A stretch of 64,000 bases of DNA. It comes from Phylloscopus collybita (taxonomy: Eukaryota; Chordata; Aves; Passeriformes; Phylloscopidae). The stretch is from contig JAJNNQ010000075.1 in the NCBI GenBank assembly GCA_027886175.1, forward strand, positions 1,715,001-1,779,000. The letters run 5' to 3'. The notes below the pieces were generated by a model. That model was not told where the DNA came from, did not search any database, and saw only the letters and a list, made by a program, of their open reading frames with translations. The translations under genes were made by a program, and so were the position numbers. Each line of letters begins with the position of its first letter. Position 1 is the first letter of the stretch. This document shows positions 21,269 through 33,383 of this stretch, one piece after another.

Positions 21269-23085
21269 TTGTTTCATTCCCACCAAAATGTAACAAACCC
21301 AGTCTCTGTCTTGTAGAAACTGGAATCAGTGGCCAGCTCTTCTCAAAACCCCTCTGCAAGGTAAGTTTTATCCTCCTTCATGAGTTCCCAGTAAAGGTAA
21401 AGACATACAAACTGACATTAAACAGCATCAGCACCTCCTGAGATTATGATTTAGGAGATCTGATCGATTGGAAACTAATTCCAATTAAAAACCAACCAGG
21501 CAGAAATGCTGCCTCACTTCACAGGCTCAGGAAGGAGCTGAATTAAATAAGATCCCAGAAAAACAAATGGGACTTGAAGGCATTTAGGATCAGCGTGGGG
21601 AGACGGATGAATGGAAAATGGGACTTTTAGAAGGTGAAGATCAGCTGTGCTTTAAATATAACTGCAGACATCAAGTCTCCCACCCATCACAATGCCTCTA
21701 TTTTGTATTCTCAGTTTGAGCTGAGCTGAGTTCAGCACATCACCCTGAACATACCCCACACCTCTGAATTCCTCGGAATATTTAGGACAGGATAGAGGTC
21801 TCACCAACTCAGTCTGCCTCTGGCATTAGGCTCCTTTACTTCTCCATTGCTCTGTGTGCCCATGGGCACTGCTGACCCCCAGATGTCTGATCTGTGGCAT
21901 TTTATACACTTGGCAAGTGCTCAAATGATGATGGTCCTCAGTATGAATCCAGAAATCCCCAAAAGCTGGTTAAAAACCAGGCAAGACAAAGAGGGAGAAA
22001 ATAAGACTTGAATTTTAAAGATCTTTCAGTGGCAAAACCATAGATGCAGGATGAGAACAGAGGGAAAGAACTCAGTGACTCCAGAGATAATATCCTGAGG
22101 CCTCAGGAGGCCTCTGAGAATCAGTGAAGTTGGACATGGAACTCAAGTGGTGTGGGAACTTGTACAGTTTGTAGCCATTTTCTCTGGAAATAGGGACCAT
22201 CCGTCTTTGATACAGATCCAGAGTTATTCACTGACTCCAAGAAGCCTCAGTGACGTCAGCGGGGCCAGGAATCCATCTCTTTATTCCTGAGCTGAATGCC
22301 TACATATTGTTTTCATGCAGCTGTAAAGACCTCTTTTATGCATCTTCTTGATTTTTCTCTGGCTCATTCATCCTGATTCATCCTCCTCTGCTCGGAGCTC
22401 CTTGAATATCCTGCAAGAAGCCCACACACTCAGACACATTCTTGCCCGAGCCTACATCACAGTGTATTTGTCCAACTAATTTTTACTGAAATAAAAGTTC
22501 CTGCCTTGCGAGATTGCCAAGAGCACTTGTTTTGGTGAATCATAAATACTGCAGAAAGTAAATGTTGGTTCAGGTTGTTTGTTCCCACCCTTGGCAGACC
22601 AAGCTCTAAGGGTACACACATTCCTTATGGAAACTGAGATTTTAGTTCGGCAAATAAACAATGATGGCAATGGATATTCATCAGGAGAGTCCTACATTTG
22701 ACTCTTGGGAGGTGAATCTGCAGAAAATCATGAACTTCTCCCCGCCAAGGATTGCCAAACAGCAGCAGAAGCGTGGAAGTAAATGCGTGTACATCTTCAC
22801 CTCTCTGCTCAGCATCCTCACCTTGCCTGCAAACCACCTTCTCCAGGCTAAGGAATGATTCAGGAAGATCCCAGGGCCAGAAAGAGAAGATAAGTAATTG
22901 TGCCACTATAACTTGTGGGTTGAACCACAGTGGAGACAGGTATGTGCATTTTATCTGAAGCTTTTTTAAGGAAAAGTACTCAAGCTGCCCAAGAATTGGG
23001 AAAATGGGGATTTTTTTTCAGCTCCACTTTAACCACTGGGTTTTGATGTTTAAGATGTAGGCAGGACCACCTGGAAGATGATGGA
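21269..23085. other. Unique non-coding sequence with one CRE palindrome
   Basis: No gene or mobile element recognised. A perfect TGACGTCA lies at 22251-22258. AT content rises compared with the left third of the window. Confidence 0.5.
22251..22258. promoter_or_regulatory. Perfect cAMP-response element (TGACGTCA)
   Basis: Full 8-base CRE palindrome in TGACGTCAGCGG context, about 16 kb upstream of the ADGRB1 coding exon. Full CREs are uncommon by chance in CpG-poor bird DNA. No promoter context is visible. Confidence 0.4.
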
Positions 23086-23180
23086 GTCATAGGATGGTTT
23101 GGATTAGAAAGGACCTTCAAGATCATCTCACTCCAACGTCCTGCCAGGGACAGGAACATCTTCCATTAAACACTCAGAAC
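23086..23180 (-). mobile_element. CR1 LINE 3' scrap
   Basis: TCATAGGATGGTTTGGATTAGAAAGGACC, then CCTTCAAGATCATCTCACTCCAACG and TCTTCCATTAAACACTC. Decayed CR1 tail, about 95 bases. Confidence 0.88.
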
Positions 23181-23640
23181 AAGTGATTTAATCTATCCTT
23201 GGATGCCTAAAAGACAGGGATGTAAATCTGAGCTGTCCCCTCAAATTTCCTCAGTCTGTCTATGGGAGGAAATGGGAACCTGCAGTAGGGAGTGATTTTG
23301 GACAAAGCTGCTCTGGTGCAAAGTGCCTTGGGCAGTCCCACACAGACAGAGGAGCTTCCAGGGGCACATTTTGGGATCACTGCTGCCCCCATGTCCTTTG
23401 GGAAGGGCATAAGTTCCCATGGACAAATTCATCCACGGACAAATTCCTCAGCAGCACTGCTCAGTGAAGACAACTCATGGGGAGACAGGAACTGGACCTA
23501 AAAATAAGAATCCAGGCCCCACTTCAGGACTAAGTGCCAAAAACATTGTTGGCCCTTTTTTAGAGCTCACTCTGGACCTGTTTCTTGATACTGATGGAAG
23601 ATCCTTGTCTTCTTCAGCAGATACTGATTACAAGGCCCTC
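23181..23640. other. Unique non-coding sequence
   Basis: Nothing recognised. Confidence 0.5.
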
Positions 23641-24260
23641 TAAATTTTACTTTAATACAAATAATATATAAAGGTAGCACTGTCATATTTCATAATATGG
23701 TGACTGTAATTCCACTCCTGTTAAAGAGCAATTGCAGTGTAATTATGATAAGTGTGTTCTCAGACACGCTTTAATACCACAAATACAAATGTAACGTAAT
23801 TATACTCCATTACGATATATATTAATATTGCAATTTAATTCTGGGATAATGCAATAATATAATTGGTAATTACAGGAGGCATTGCATGTATCAGTGCTTT
23901 ACATGTGTGCACACACATGCACACACTCCCCTCCTCATGCCTTGGAGAAGAAGTGACTGAGTGGTTCACGGTGTGGCTGAAAATAAATACTGTAAATGTC
24001 ACTGCAGTGCTGTATATTCAATTCAGGTAGCACAGGGACACCAGAGAGCCAGCACAAGCCACTCACTCATGCAGTTAATGTTCTTATTATATCAACAGAA
24101 ATAATTATTGATTGAGGGGGAAAAAACCAAACCGCGGTATAATTATGTTTTAATTGCAATATAATTCTACTGTAATTACACTTTTTCTGTTATTTGGCTT
24201 GGCCAATAACAATCAGGTTAGTGAGACGCTGTTCTCATAATTTTAAAAGATTGTATTATT
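23641..24260. other. AT-rich block dense in TAATTA motifs
   Basis: TAATTA occurs near 23740, 23797, 23867, 24102, 24139 and 24173. Related fragments repeat too: TTGCAATTTAATTCTGGGATAAT at about 23828 against TTGCAATATAATTCTACTGTAAT at about 24154. It is not a microsatellite and no mobile element is recognised. It may be a homeodomain-bound conserved element or a very old degenerate repeat. Confidence 0.5.
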
Positions 24261-25567
24261 GTATGATATTGCACAGCATCCCAGGAGAAGAGGTTTTGTC
24301 GTTGATCAATTATTTCAACATAAACCTGGATTAGTGTTGGAAAATTAACAATAAAGAGCAACATTGCTGAGTAGCCTTCCTGAACCCTTCATGGCTCTGG
24401 TATCTCCAAATCACTGGCACGCAAAAAATCTGAAAAAAAAAATACTGCATGGAAAGATGAGATGGCAGAAGATGGGTCCTTTTACCCTCAGTTTAGAGCC
24501 CTCTGTCAGCTTTTAAGGAGTCTGTTTGAAAAAGCCAGAGTGGAAAAGGAAGATTATTCTATCTTATTCTCTGTTCTCTGCCTGAAATATCACTTGATTC
24601 AAGACTATCCAGGAAGTATGAGAAAGATTATGGATGCTGATCCCACTTTTCTCAAGATGCAATGCCATGAACACCCCTGGATCCCTCCGAAGTAATTGAT
24701 GATGGAAGATGTTGTTCCAGAGGAGCTCTAAAGAGAATTTTGTTACTTGTCTCAGAAACCACAAAGGTCTGGGAGACCTCACAAGTGAAAAGAGACAATT
24801 ATCTCAATCATCAGCCTCAGAACATTTTTGTGCTCAAAGCATTGGCAAGAACAATTAGTGTCCTCCCTTCCTGCATTCCCCCTCTTATTTCCTATTCATT
24901 AAAAACAAAAATAAAAAATCAAACTGAATGAAAAAGTTGGAGAAGGAATGAGATCCTGTGTGCCTCCCGGATACTCTGGGTGATACAGTAACCATGGCAA
25001 CTAGCAGTACAACAGAACTCCTTTACCTTTGATTTTTCCTTTTTTGTCTTAATGTTTACAAGAAGAAAATATTGAATTTTCGTTGCCAGTTCATCTCCTG
25101 TGTAGGCCAAGCAAAACACTTTGTACAGTTTCTCATGAGGTTCTCCCTCTTTTTCATCATTTACACGTGGACATGACCATGCCCCAGCTGAAATCAGGTT
25201 GTCTTTTAAGTTTTCATCCCTTGTTATTGAACCCCCTCCCAAAAAAAAAAAACCAAAAAACCAAAACAACAGGAGAGGAAGGTGGGAGGTGAGCTGGAGA
25301 CATCCTGAACAGCACAACATGTTAACACTGATTTACTCCCACAGCAAACCCCCGAGGCCAAACGTTCTGGAGGGTCCCAGGAGGGATTAAACAGATTCAC
25401 AGAGGCACAATCGATCCGTGGTTATAGAACAGGATTTTTTTCAGACACAGCTCCAAATCAGAGAAAAATAATCATCCTTCAGTCAGTAACTGCTGGATGT
25501 AAGCAGTGAGCATCACAGATGGGATTACTTTATACTCACTCCTTTTTGCTTTATTCTTCCCATTGGC
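24261..25567. other. Unique non-coding sequence with an unassigned 77-codon frame and an RFX X-box
   Basis: The 77-codon plus-strand frame (24462-24695) starts in a fair Kozak context (GAGATGG) but matches no family I know. A perfect RFX-type palindrome lies at 24988-25001. Confidence 0.45.
24988..25001. promoter_or_regulatory. Perfect RFX X-box palindrome
   Basis: GTAACCATGGCAAC fits the 14-base RFX consensus GTNRCCNNRGYAAC at every position. RFX1-4 act in ciliated and neural cells. Location is about 19 kb upstream of the ADGRB1 coding exon. Binding is not shown. Confidence 0.5.
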
Positions 25568-25748
25568 GTCTGCCCAGGAAAGAGGTGGAACCAACATCCC
25601 TGGAAGGGTTTAAAAAATGTGAAAATGTGGTGCTTGGGAACATGGTTTAGTGGGGACCTGGCAGTGTTGGGTTAATGGCCAGAATCGATGGTCTTAGAGG
25701 TCTTTTCCAACCTGGAAATTCCAACCTGGAGTAATTCCATGATTCTGC
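25568..25748 (+). mobile_element. CR1 LINE 3' fragment (TGGACTTGATGAT-type tail)
   Basis: CCAACATCCCTGGAAGGGTTTAAAA, GGTTTAGTGGGGACCTGGCAGTG, GGGTTAATGG and GGTCTTAGAGGTCTTTTCCAACCT mark the CR1 variant whose reverse transcriptase ends at the GGTTTAG stop. The last bases are CCATGATTCT. Confidence 0.92.
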
Positions 25749-28590
25749 ACTATTTTTATGAGCTCCATCGGTCATTGCTGGTCTCACCCAGCAGAGCTGT
25801 TACAGATTTTGTGTTCAAAGCCACACCCAGCCTTCAAACCTCCCACCTGTCCTGGAGAACAGAGGTGTTGCAAGGTGAGGGATGATCCCAGTAGAGGATC
25901 TGAGCCTGTGAGCCTGGATCAACACTCAGCAAAGCCTCTGGTGTGGTCCCCAAGCTCAGGAAGGATCTCTGGTGAGATCCCCTGTCTGACAAATGCCAAA
26001 TTGTGCAGCAAACCACAGATCATGCACAGATCATGGACTGCTCGTCCAAGTTGTGTCTCCAGGGCTGGGAATGGTTTGTGAATTTCCATGGCATTCCAGG
26101 GGAACCTGAAGCGAGCGCACTGGCACAGGAGATGAGCTCAGAGCCGTGGCCCAGTGCCTGCCACTGCAGAGGTATTCAAGCCTGGCATCTTGCATGGGTT
26201 TCTTTTTTTAAAATGAGCTGATTTCAGGCCAAGGCTCCAAGCAGAAGTTCAGGGTGGTGAGGCCATACCCCACAGACACCAGATTCACCCAGATCCTCTG
26301 AGAAAACAGGGTTCCTCTTGACTACTAGGGGAAGAACTGGAGTGGTTTGGGGTTTTTTTTTATTTGTTTGTTCTGTGGGTTGTTTTGTGGTGGATATTCT
26401 TTGCCAACAACCCCCAGAGGAGACACTGACTGGAGCCTGGCTTTGACTTTTGCTCTTTCTCACCTTGCCCAGCAATAACACCACGGACACACAGAGCAGA
26501 AGAACCTTTACCCCTCCTTGCAGCTCCAGCCCTTCCTTCTCTCCTGGAGCAGGCAGGCAGACTGCAGCAGCTCCGAGAGAGGGGCCAAGTGTTCTCATGC
26601 TGCTCCCCAGAGCCAGGAGACTGTGGCAGAGTCAGGCTCTGTGCTAGGGCTTGGGCTTGCAACCAACGCTGACACTGCATTGCAGCACTAGGGAAAGTGG
26701 GGAGGGAGGAAAACTGATGCACATCCTGCAGGGAAAACAGCAGAGGTGGGATCATCCTCCCCATCTCTGGTGGGAGCCCTTTGTCCAACAGGGCTGTGCT
26801 CCCGTGGCACTTCATCAGAGATTAAATACACAGAGGGAAACCTAGCGCTGACAGGTGAAAAAAAAAATAAATTAAAATAAAACCAAACTCCCAAATGTGT
26901 AAAGTGTAAGCCTAGCTGAGCTGGCACTTCTGCTTCCTTCCACAGCCTAACTCATTACTTTATTGAGTGCTCTGGGATACTCAGAGTGTGAGGCTGTGCT
27001 CTTAAAAAATACACCACACTGTCCTGGAGTCAATTCCATTCGTGTTCAATAGAAAGCAGATCAGGCTGTTACAGAGCAAACCCTGCCAGAACCAATAACT
27101 GTAGAAGCCATGGCGTTATGCTAAGATGCTGCTTCAATAAATTATCAGCTAGGAAAAGTCTGGATCCTTCAGTACTCCAGAGATTTGTGACTGCGCAAAC
27201 CTGTGTATGGATACAGATAAATGCAGTTAAACAGATTCACTGGATGCTGTTGGCTGAGGATTCTCTGAGTAACAAGGAGTGACACATTTGGAACCCTGGG
27301 TTAAAACTGGCCCATCTGCAGAGATGAAAAGAAGTCCATCTTTTGGGAACACGGTAGCTGAAGAAGGGGGAATCCTGCATGTCAACTCCCAAACCACTGT
27401 GTTTATGTAGAGAAAGATCTGTAAAGGATGATCCCAGTGGATCCCTGGGACTCACTTATGCTGCCAGGTCATGGTAAGCACTGAAAACAATCTCCAGAAG
27501 AGGAAATCAAAGACTGGCTGGTGGGAGAGAGGAGATTTGGGAGGACCACTGACAAAATCTGGGGGAAAAAACTGGGTAAAAATTTCCTCTTTGGGAGGGA
27601 AAAGCCATTCAGTTGAATCCACTTGAGGAAGGACTAGAGGAATAGATGGAGAATAAATCCACTGAGAAATAACGCTGTTGACTCCTGTCCCACATGGTTG
27701 ATGCTGAGGACTCAGTGCCATTCTTGGAGCCCTCCTGGAGGTCTTGAGGAGTCCCTCGTCATGAAAAGAGCTTTTTCCAAGAGTTTGGGTGGTTCGTTTC
27801 AGAAATCATAGCAAGTCTGATCCTGAAAGAAGCCACCTCATCCCTTTCTGAGGGCCACACCCTTCCAGGTGTCCTGAGCTGTGTCTTCTCGTGAGCAGAG
27901 TTTCTGTTACTGAGACATCCCCGAGTCTCTGGCAACATTAAAAGTGGAATCTCTGAGGTAATTTCCTACTAATCTACAGGGATCCAACCTTCTTCTCAAA
28001 ACTGGGGCAAAAAATCCATTAAGACCTTCCTGTAAGATCTCAGGAGTACTGAAACTGGCTACAGCATCCATTGTGTGTTTACTCCTCACTCACCCTATCC
28101 CTCCCTTTTTTGGAACACCCAGCATATCTCCAGTGATCTAAAGGACCACGTATTTTACTGTTGCATAACGAAAATACTCAGACAAGGCGGGGAATGAGGA
28201 AGGGGGAGAGCAGCCAAGAACAGTGGGCTGAATTTTAAGTCGAAAAAAAAAAAAACCCACAGAAAGTCACCTGCCCAAACATCAGCCCTACTTTTCTCCC
28301 TGCCTCAGTGGGCGCCCAGCTGAACCACAACCTCATTGCCTGGCTGATGAACTCTGAAAGAGTGCAGCCCCAAGCATTTCACTTCCAGGGAGTTTCCTTG
28401 CATTTCTCTTGGCAGCCTGTAATCGGATATGAAGCTTTTTTTGGGACGCATTAGCCCAGACGACACTCTGCAGAGAGGAATTGTGTTGTGCAAGTCCTCC
28501 TTCCCTCCCCAGCTGATGTTACTATTATTGTTCTGGAGTTCATAACAACGTGACTCGGAGCATTTCCTATTTGTCCTGTAGACACAAACC

Positions 28591-28624
<34 letters not shown>

Positions 28625-29587
28625 AAAAGATCTCTTCTTCCTTTCCATGTCTCCCTTGTGGATTGAATTCCTGGAGTGAGGGCAGAAAGGGGGAGCAGGT
28701 CCAGTGTGGCAGAGGAATTCTGAATTCTTGAATTCCCAGATCTTGAGCTTGGAAGAGAATTTTCCATCGAGAGCATTTGTGAAGTGAAACAGTGCTGATA
28801 CTTTTAATAATAGGGCTTGCACGAATTTCATTTAATTTTGCTTATTAACTGGTTTTTTCCCAAGAACCCAGATTTACCAGAAATAAAGGCAGTTGCTTTT
28901 GAAGTGCTGGAAAGATTCAGGTTTTCCTTCCAGGAGAACCTATTTACAGCAAGATCTGCTTTCTTGGGAATGCTGAGATGGAACTTCTCAGCTCAACTAC
29001 CCCATGTCCTGGAGAAATGCCATGATGGGAAGCTGGCTTGGGGCAACTTGGAATGAAGAATGGTGAATTTCATTTCTAGAGGACTGGCTTGATTCCTGTT
29101 TGGCCCAATGAGGCAAAAAAAAGTAAGTTGATGTTTGTATCAATCATGAAAAAAAGATGTTTCCTTTTCATGGCTTCCTGTTGAATTTTGTGGTCCTTCC
29201 TGAATTTTTAACCAGGTTGGTGCTTGCACCTATGAAAATGCAAAGCAAACAAATACTAACAACCCTACTGATGATATTTTTCAGTGAAACTGAGAGATTT
29301 CTCCTCTGCCACCTGAGATCTGGTCTGAGAAATGCTGCCAGGGAAGGATGGATGGAGTCCAGTTTCTTTTTGCTTTCACTGTGTATTTTAATCTCTGCAG
29401 TTTTCAGTCCCACACCTTTTACAGGCATGAAAATAAGCTACCAGGCAAAGATCTTCTGCTGTTATAAACCAGAAAAACTCAATCCTATCAACCAAGAAAT
29501 GTCATTTCAAAGTGACTCATTATTTTTTAACAAGGGACCAGAGAGAGAAAGTTTCTCACAGTCAGATGATGCCTCTCTTTAGCAATT
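25749..29587. other. Long CR1-free stretch, non-coding
   Basis: About 3.8 kb without a recognised mobile element. It contains an A30 homopolymer at 28593-28622 and a T-rich run at about 26349-26360. A 151-codon minus frame (26360-26815) and other open frames show no domain. Confidence 0.5.
28593..28622. repeat. A30 homopolymer
   Basis: Thirty consecutive A followed by GAAAAAGA. No retroposed gene is recognisable on its left side, so it is listed as a simple repeat only. Confidence 0.95.
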
Positions 29588-30008
29588 CAAGAGAGTGAGG
29601 CTGGGTAAGTGTCTGGAGCACAAGTTTTATCAGAATTGTCTGAGGGAGCTGGGATTGTTTATTTTGGAGAAAAGGAGGCTCAGGGAGGACCTTCCTGCTC
29701 TCCACCTGACAGGAGAGTGAAGCTAAGTGGGGGTCAGTCCCTTCTCCCAGGTAACAAGTGACAGAATGAGAGGAAATGGCCTCAAGTTGCTTCAGGGAAG
29801 GTTTAGATTGGCTATTAGGAAAAAAATTCACAGAAAAGGTTGTCAAGCACTGGAAGAGGCTGCCAGTGCAGGTGGTTGAGTGACCATCCCTGGAGGGTTT
29901 GAAAAGACTGTGTAGACATGGGGTTTAGAGACATTGTTTAGTGCTGGCTATGGCAGTGCTGGGTTAATGGTCAGACTCAATGATTCTACAGGTGTTTTCC
30001 AGCCTAAA
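29588..30008 (+). mobile_element. CR1 LINE 3' fragment, about 0.42 kb
   Basis: GTCTGGAGCACAAGTTTTATC, GGGATTGTTTATTTTGGAGAAAAGGAGGC, CTTCTCCCAGGTAACAAGTGACAG, GAGGAAATGGCCTCAAGTTGC and AAAAAATTCACAGAAAAGGTTGTCAAGCA trace the C-terminal reverse transcriptase. The tail GGGTTAATGGTCAGACTCAATGATT follows. Same subfamily type as the copy at 25568. Confidence 0.95.
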
Positions 30009-32054
30009 ATGTCTTTTGTTCTGCTGCAGGAATTAAAAACAAAACAAAACAAAACCACCGTGCTCCAGCATCCTAGATAGCTTTTGATCCCTGAAAAAGA
30101 AACAGCCTGGCTTGACGTTCTCACAACACCAATGAACCAGGCAAAGAGTGCTCTGGAGGGTCCTGTCTGACACCCTCTGGGACTGAACAGCAGTGATTGC
30201 TCGGTGCAATAACCCTAAAAAAAGCGCTGGTCATTTTCCAAAAGCTAATGACAAGTTTGTTAGTTAATGGCCCACATCAGAGCCAAGGGCGATTAATGAT
30301 CTAACAAACCAGTTGATGAACTGGTAATGAAGACCAATTATGATCCGTATCATCACACTCCCCCCACCAAAGAATCCTCTTTATTAGTCTTTTTTTCCCT
30401 CTGTAGAAGGGTCTTGGACAAGCCAGGGGCTATTTCAGGAAATTGCTGGCTCCCTGGAAATCAATAACCAATCAACACCTGGAGCTTATGCAGAAAAAAC
30501 GCATATGCCAGAAAACAAACCCTCCAAGAAACATTTTACCTAGAAAATTAATGAACCCAACATGTAATGTGATTTGCCTTAGACTCAGCTGCTCAACAGC
30601 TTGTTCAAGGAACTGTTTTTTCTTTGTTTAAAACCCTTGCTAAAAATGTACAATGTAGGGGGAAAGCACGTGGAAGTGGAAAAACATTTTCTAAGTTATG
30701 ATACCGACTGAGTGACCAGAATGAGCTCCTTTGCTGTGATAGAGTCAGGGAAGCGTAGTAAAGGTTTGTCCAAAAGAGGCATCTATAATGTAGGGATGTT
30801 ATTTTAGGAAATGGAGAGTTCACAACAAACTTCCCAGGTCCTTAAACAACCCTGGGCTGGGAGAACATTGAATCATAGATAACACACAGAGAGATCTACT
30901 CCATCTCCAGGCCAAGCCCATCTGGAGAGAGACTTTTGACAAGGACATGCAGTAATAGGACGAGAGGGAGGAAAAAAAATCTAGGAAAAGCCCTGCCATG
31001 TCTAATTTGGATATCCAGCACTGCAATCAAAGCCAGTGCCTCGGTTCTTTTGTCCTGTAAATCCAGAAAAACATCCTACTTCCTTTCTTGGCCACAATTC
31101 CTCCTGTACCCCTACAGCTGGCAAAGTGGACTCATGTCTCTATTGTATTTTTCTGTAGGCAGAAAAAAAAATTATTTATTCTTCAACATTAGTTGTATCC
31201 TAATCTAATCTTGGAACCCACGAGGTCATTAAAAGCTGATAAAAAGATACTCTACCATAAAATCTTAATAATTTGTTTCCAGCAGTACCAATAAGAGACA
31301 TTATTTGGGGTGAACACATCTCTCCTATTTAGGATCTAGAACTGCTGATTCAGAGGCATTGGAGGAGACTCTTCCTTTCAGTATCCACCTAATTTCATCA
31401 CCAGATGACTTCTTTTGAGGACATCATATGGCAGCAGTGGGCAGTGACAGACTCTGCTCAAAAGGGAGTCAAAATACCACTCAGGAGATTTGGGGATTCT
31501 TGGAGCCAAGGGCTGGGGACCCCAGAGCTGGATACTGTTCCAGGATAAGACATCTGCATTCTTCTAAGTCTTCTGTGGTAGAAGTGTGAAGGGCTTTAAC
31601 TCCAACAATCAGCACTTACACAAGATTTACCACTGGTTTTAACATTAGCAGTGCTGAAGGCACAGAGGAAGGAAGGGTGGTACAGGCATGGGAGCCTTCA
31701 AGCAGTGAAGAGAGAATGCAAGCAGCCTCCTCCAAGTGATTTATCCCCCCAAAGAGCTGAATCACTTCTAGGAGCAGATGATGGTGGTGGTTTCAAGGTG
31801 TGGGTTTGATTTCATGCCTGGTTCTGCCACCAGGCTCTGGCTTTGGGGGAAGAAGTGGGAGCAGTGCATTGGTGCAGTCTGCATTGATGGCAGCAGCCCA
31901 GCCCAGCACTGACTGCTTGAGCTGCACTGGTGTAAATCATCTCTCATCCCCCCACGATAATGTGAGTCACTGATCCTGGCACTTGGCTGTCTTGGCAGGT
32001 CTCCCAGAATCTGTTGCATGGCTCTCAGCAGCCAGGGGATGCTTTCAATGGGAT
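30009..32054. other. Unique non-coding sequence
   Basis: Includes an (AAAAC)n-like run at 30036-30054 and an AT-rich, well-ordered-looking stretch at 30190-30360. No gene recognised. Confidence 0.5.
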
Positions 32055-32135
32055 TTGTGGGTAGAGGGATATTGACTTCTCTATGCCTTGGTTTCCTCGT
32101 TGGTGGAACAAAGCTAATAGCCCTTACCCACTCCT
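32055..32135 (+). mobile_element. MIR/CORE-SINE-like fossil
   Basis: GGGATATTGACTTCTCTATGCC-TTGGTTTCCTC-TTGG closely follows the MIR 3' half (TTAACCTCTCTGTGCCTCAG-TTTCCTCATCTGTAAAATGG), followed by an AATAGCCC-TACCCACTCC remnant. Identified from memory of the consensus; only about 80 bases. Confidence 0.5.
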
Positions 32136-33383
32136 TCAAATAAGAAAGGAAAACCTTATCAAAAAACTTAGCCCACTGTGGTTTATGTAATGCCTTGTGA
32201 TCCTGTGGCAGAGAACTCTAGGAGAGAAAAGTCCAGTTATTCTGAATAGTTTTAAAAGTCTCTCCTCCACACTCTGTCGATGGGCTCATGCTGACTTAAT
32301 CTCTGAACTCAGCTGAGCATCTGCTCACCCAGATTTAGCCCCGGGGATGGGAAACCCAATTCACATTCCACTTGCAACCTGCAAGGTGAGCCCCTGATCT
32401 TTCTCTCCAGCTGGAGCTGGTTAGAGGGTATTGTCTTGTTTCCCTTTTTAAACACTGAGCTGTCCTGCTAAGTCTGTCCCTACTTGTCTTGCTCCTTTGT
32501 TCCCTGATGATCAATTTGGTCTAATTCACTCTTCTTTTCCCACACATTTACAAGTTCTTTATAATACAGCACCTACTACAGCTGCCAAACTTTTTTTTTA
32601 AATTCCAAGTTCCTCTCCCTCTCCACTTCATCTAATCTTTATTAATTAACTAGTTAATAACCATCAATTATTCTATAAATAAACGAGTGGCTGAGCAGCC
32701 TCTGTGCAGTGCTTTCCTCCTTCTGAGCAGCATGGTACCAAATTCTCCAATTCACAGTCTTTGCAGCAGTTCTTTTGATAGAACAGAATTTGTACCCTGG
32801 GACAAACATTTTGCTGTTGCCCAAGAACAGAACATTTCAAATGCTTTGAGTATGAGAGAGCAGTATTAGGACTGCCATTTGAGCCTCAAGAAAGTTAAAA
32901 AAAGAACACAGCAGAGCTCCTCACTTCCACAGGCACCTTTCTAACACCCCAGCTTTTGGAGGAGGCCTGAAGAAATGTAGCCATCCATGCTAGGCCACTA
33001 AATTTGGGACAGGGGGGCCATCAGTTTTTCTCTTTTGGACCCATGCAAACCCAGTGGGTCAAAAACTGGTCTTCTACCAGAAGGAGCAGGGAGGCTAAAG
33101 AAATGTGAACAGGAGTGATATTTCTCTTAAAAACAAGACAATGGGTTGGGAACAGTGTTAACTTGATTCCCAGGTCTGTAAGTTCCTGAGTGCTCCTGGC
33201 TTAAGTCACTTGGGTCTGTGCCTTGGCTGCTCTACTGAAAATGCACCCTGGGGTACCAGGTCTTCCTCAGAACATCTCAACAAATGCTTCGAAGTCTTCT
33301 ATGAAAGGCTCTGCAGCAGGGACCAGCTGTTACCAGCAAGATCACACCAGATTCATGCAGCTGTGAGTGCTGAGGGCGTCTGT
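32136..33383. other. Unique non-coding sequence
   Basis: No gene recognised. GGCTTAAGTCACTTGGGTCTGTGCCTTGG at about 33200-33230 has a faint resemblance to MIR but is too short to call. Confidence 0.45.

Noticed and set aside
28593..28622. A30 as the tail of a processed pseudogene
   Set aside because: No gene-like sequence, polyadenylation signal or target duplication is recognisable to its left or right.
33200..33235. Additional MIR fragment
   Set aside because: Similarity covers only about 30 bases and could be chance.
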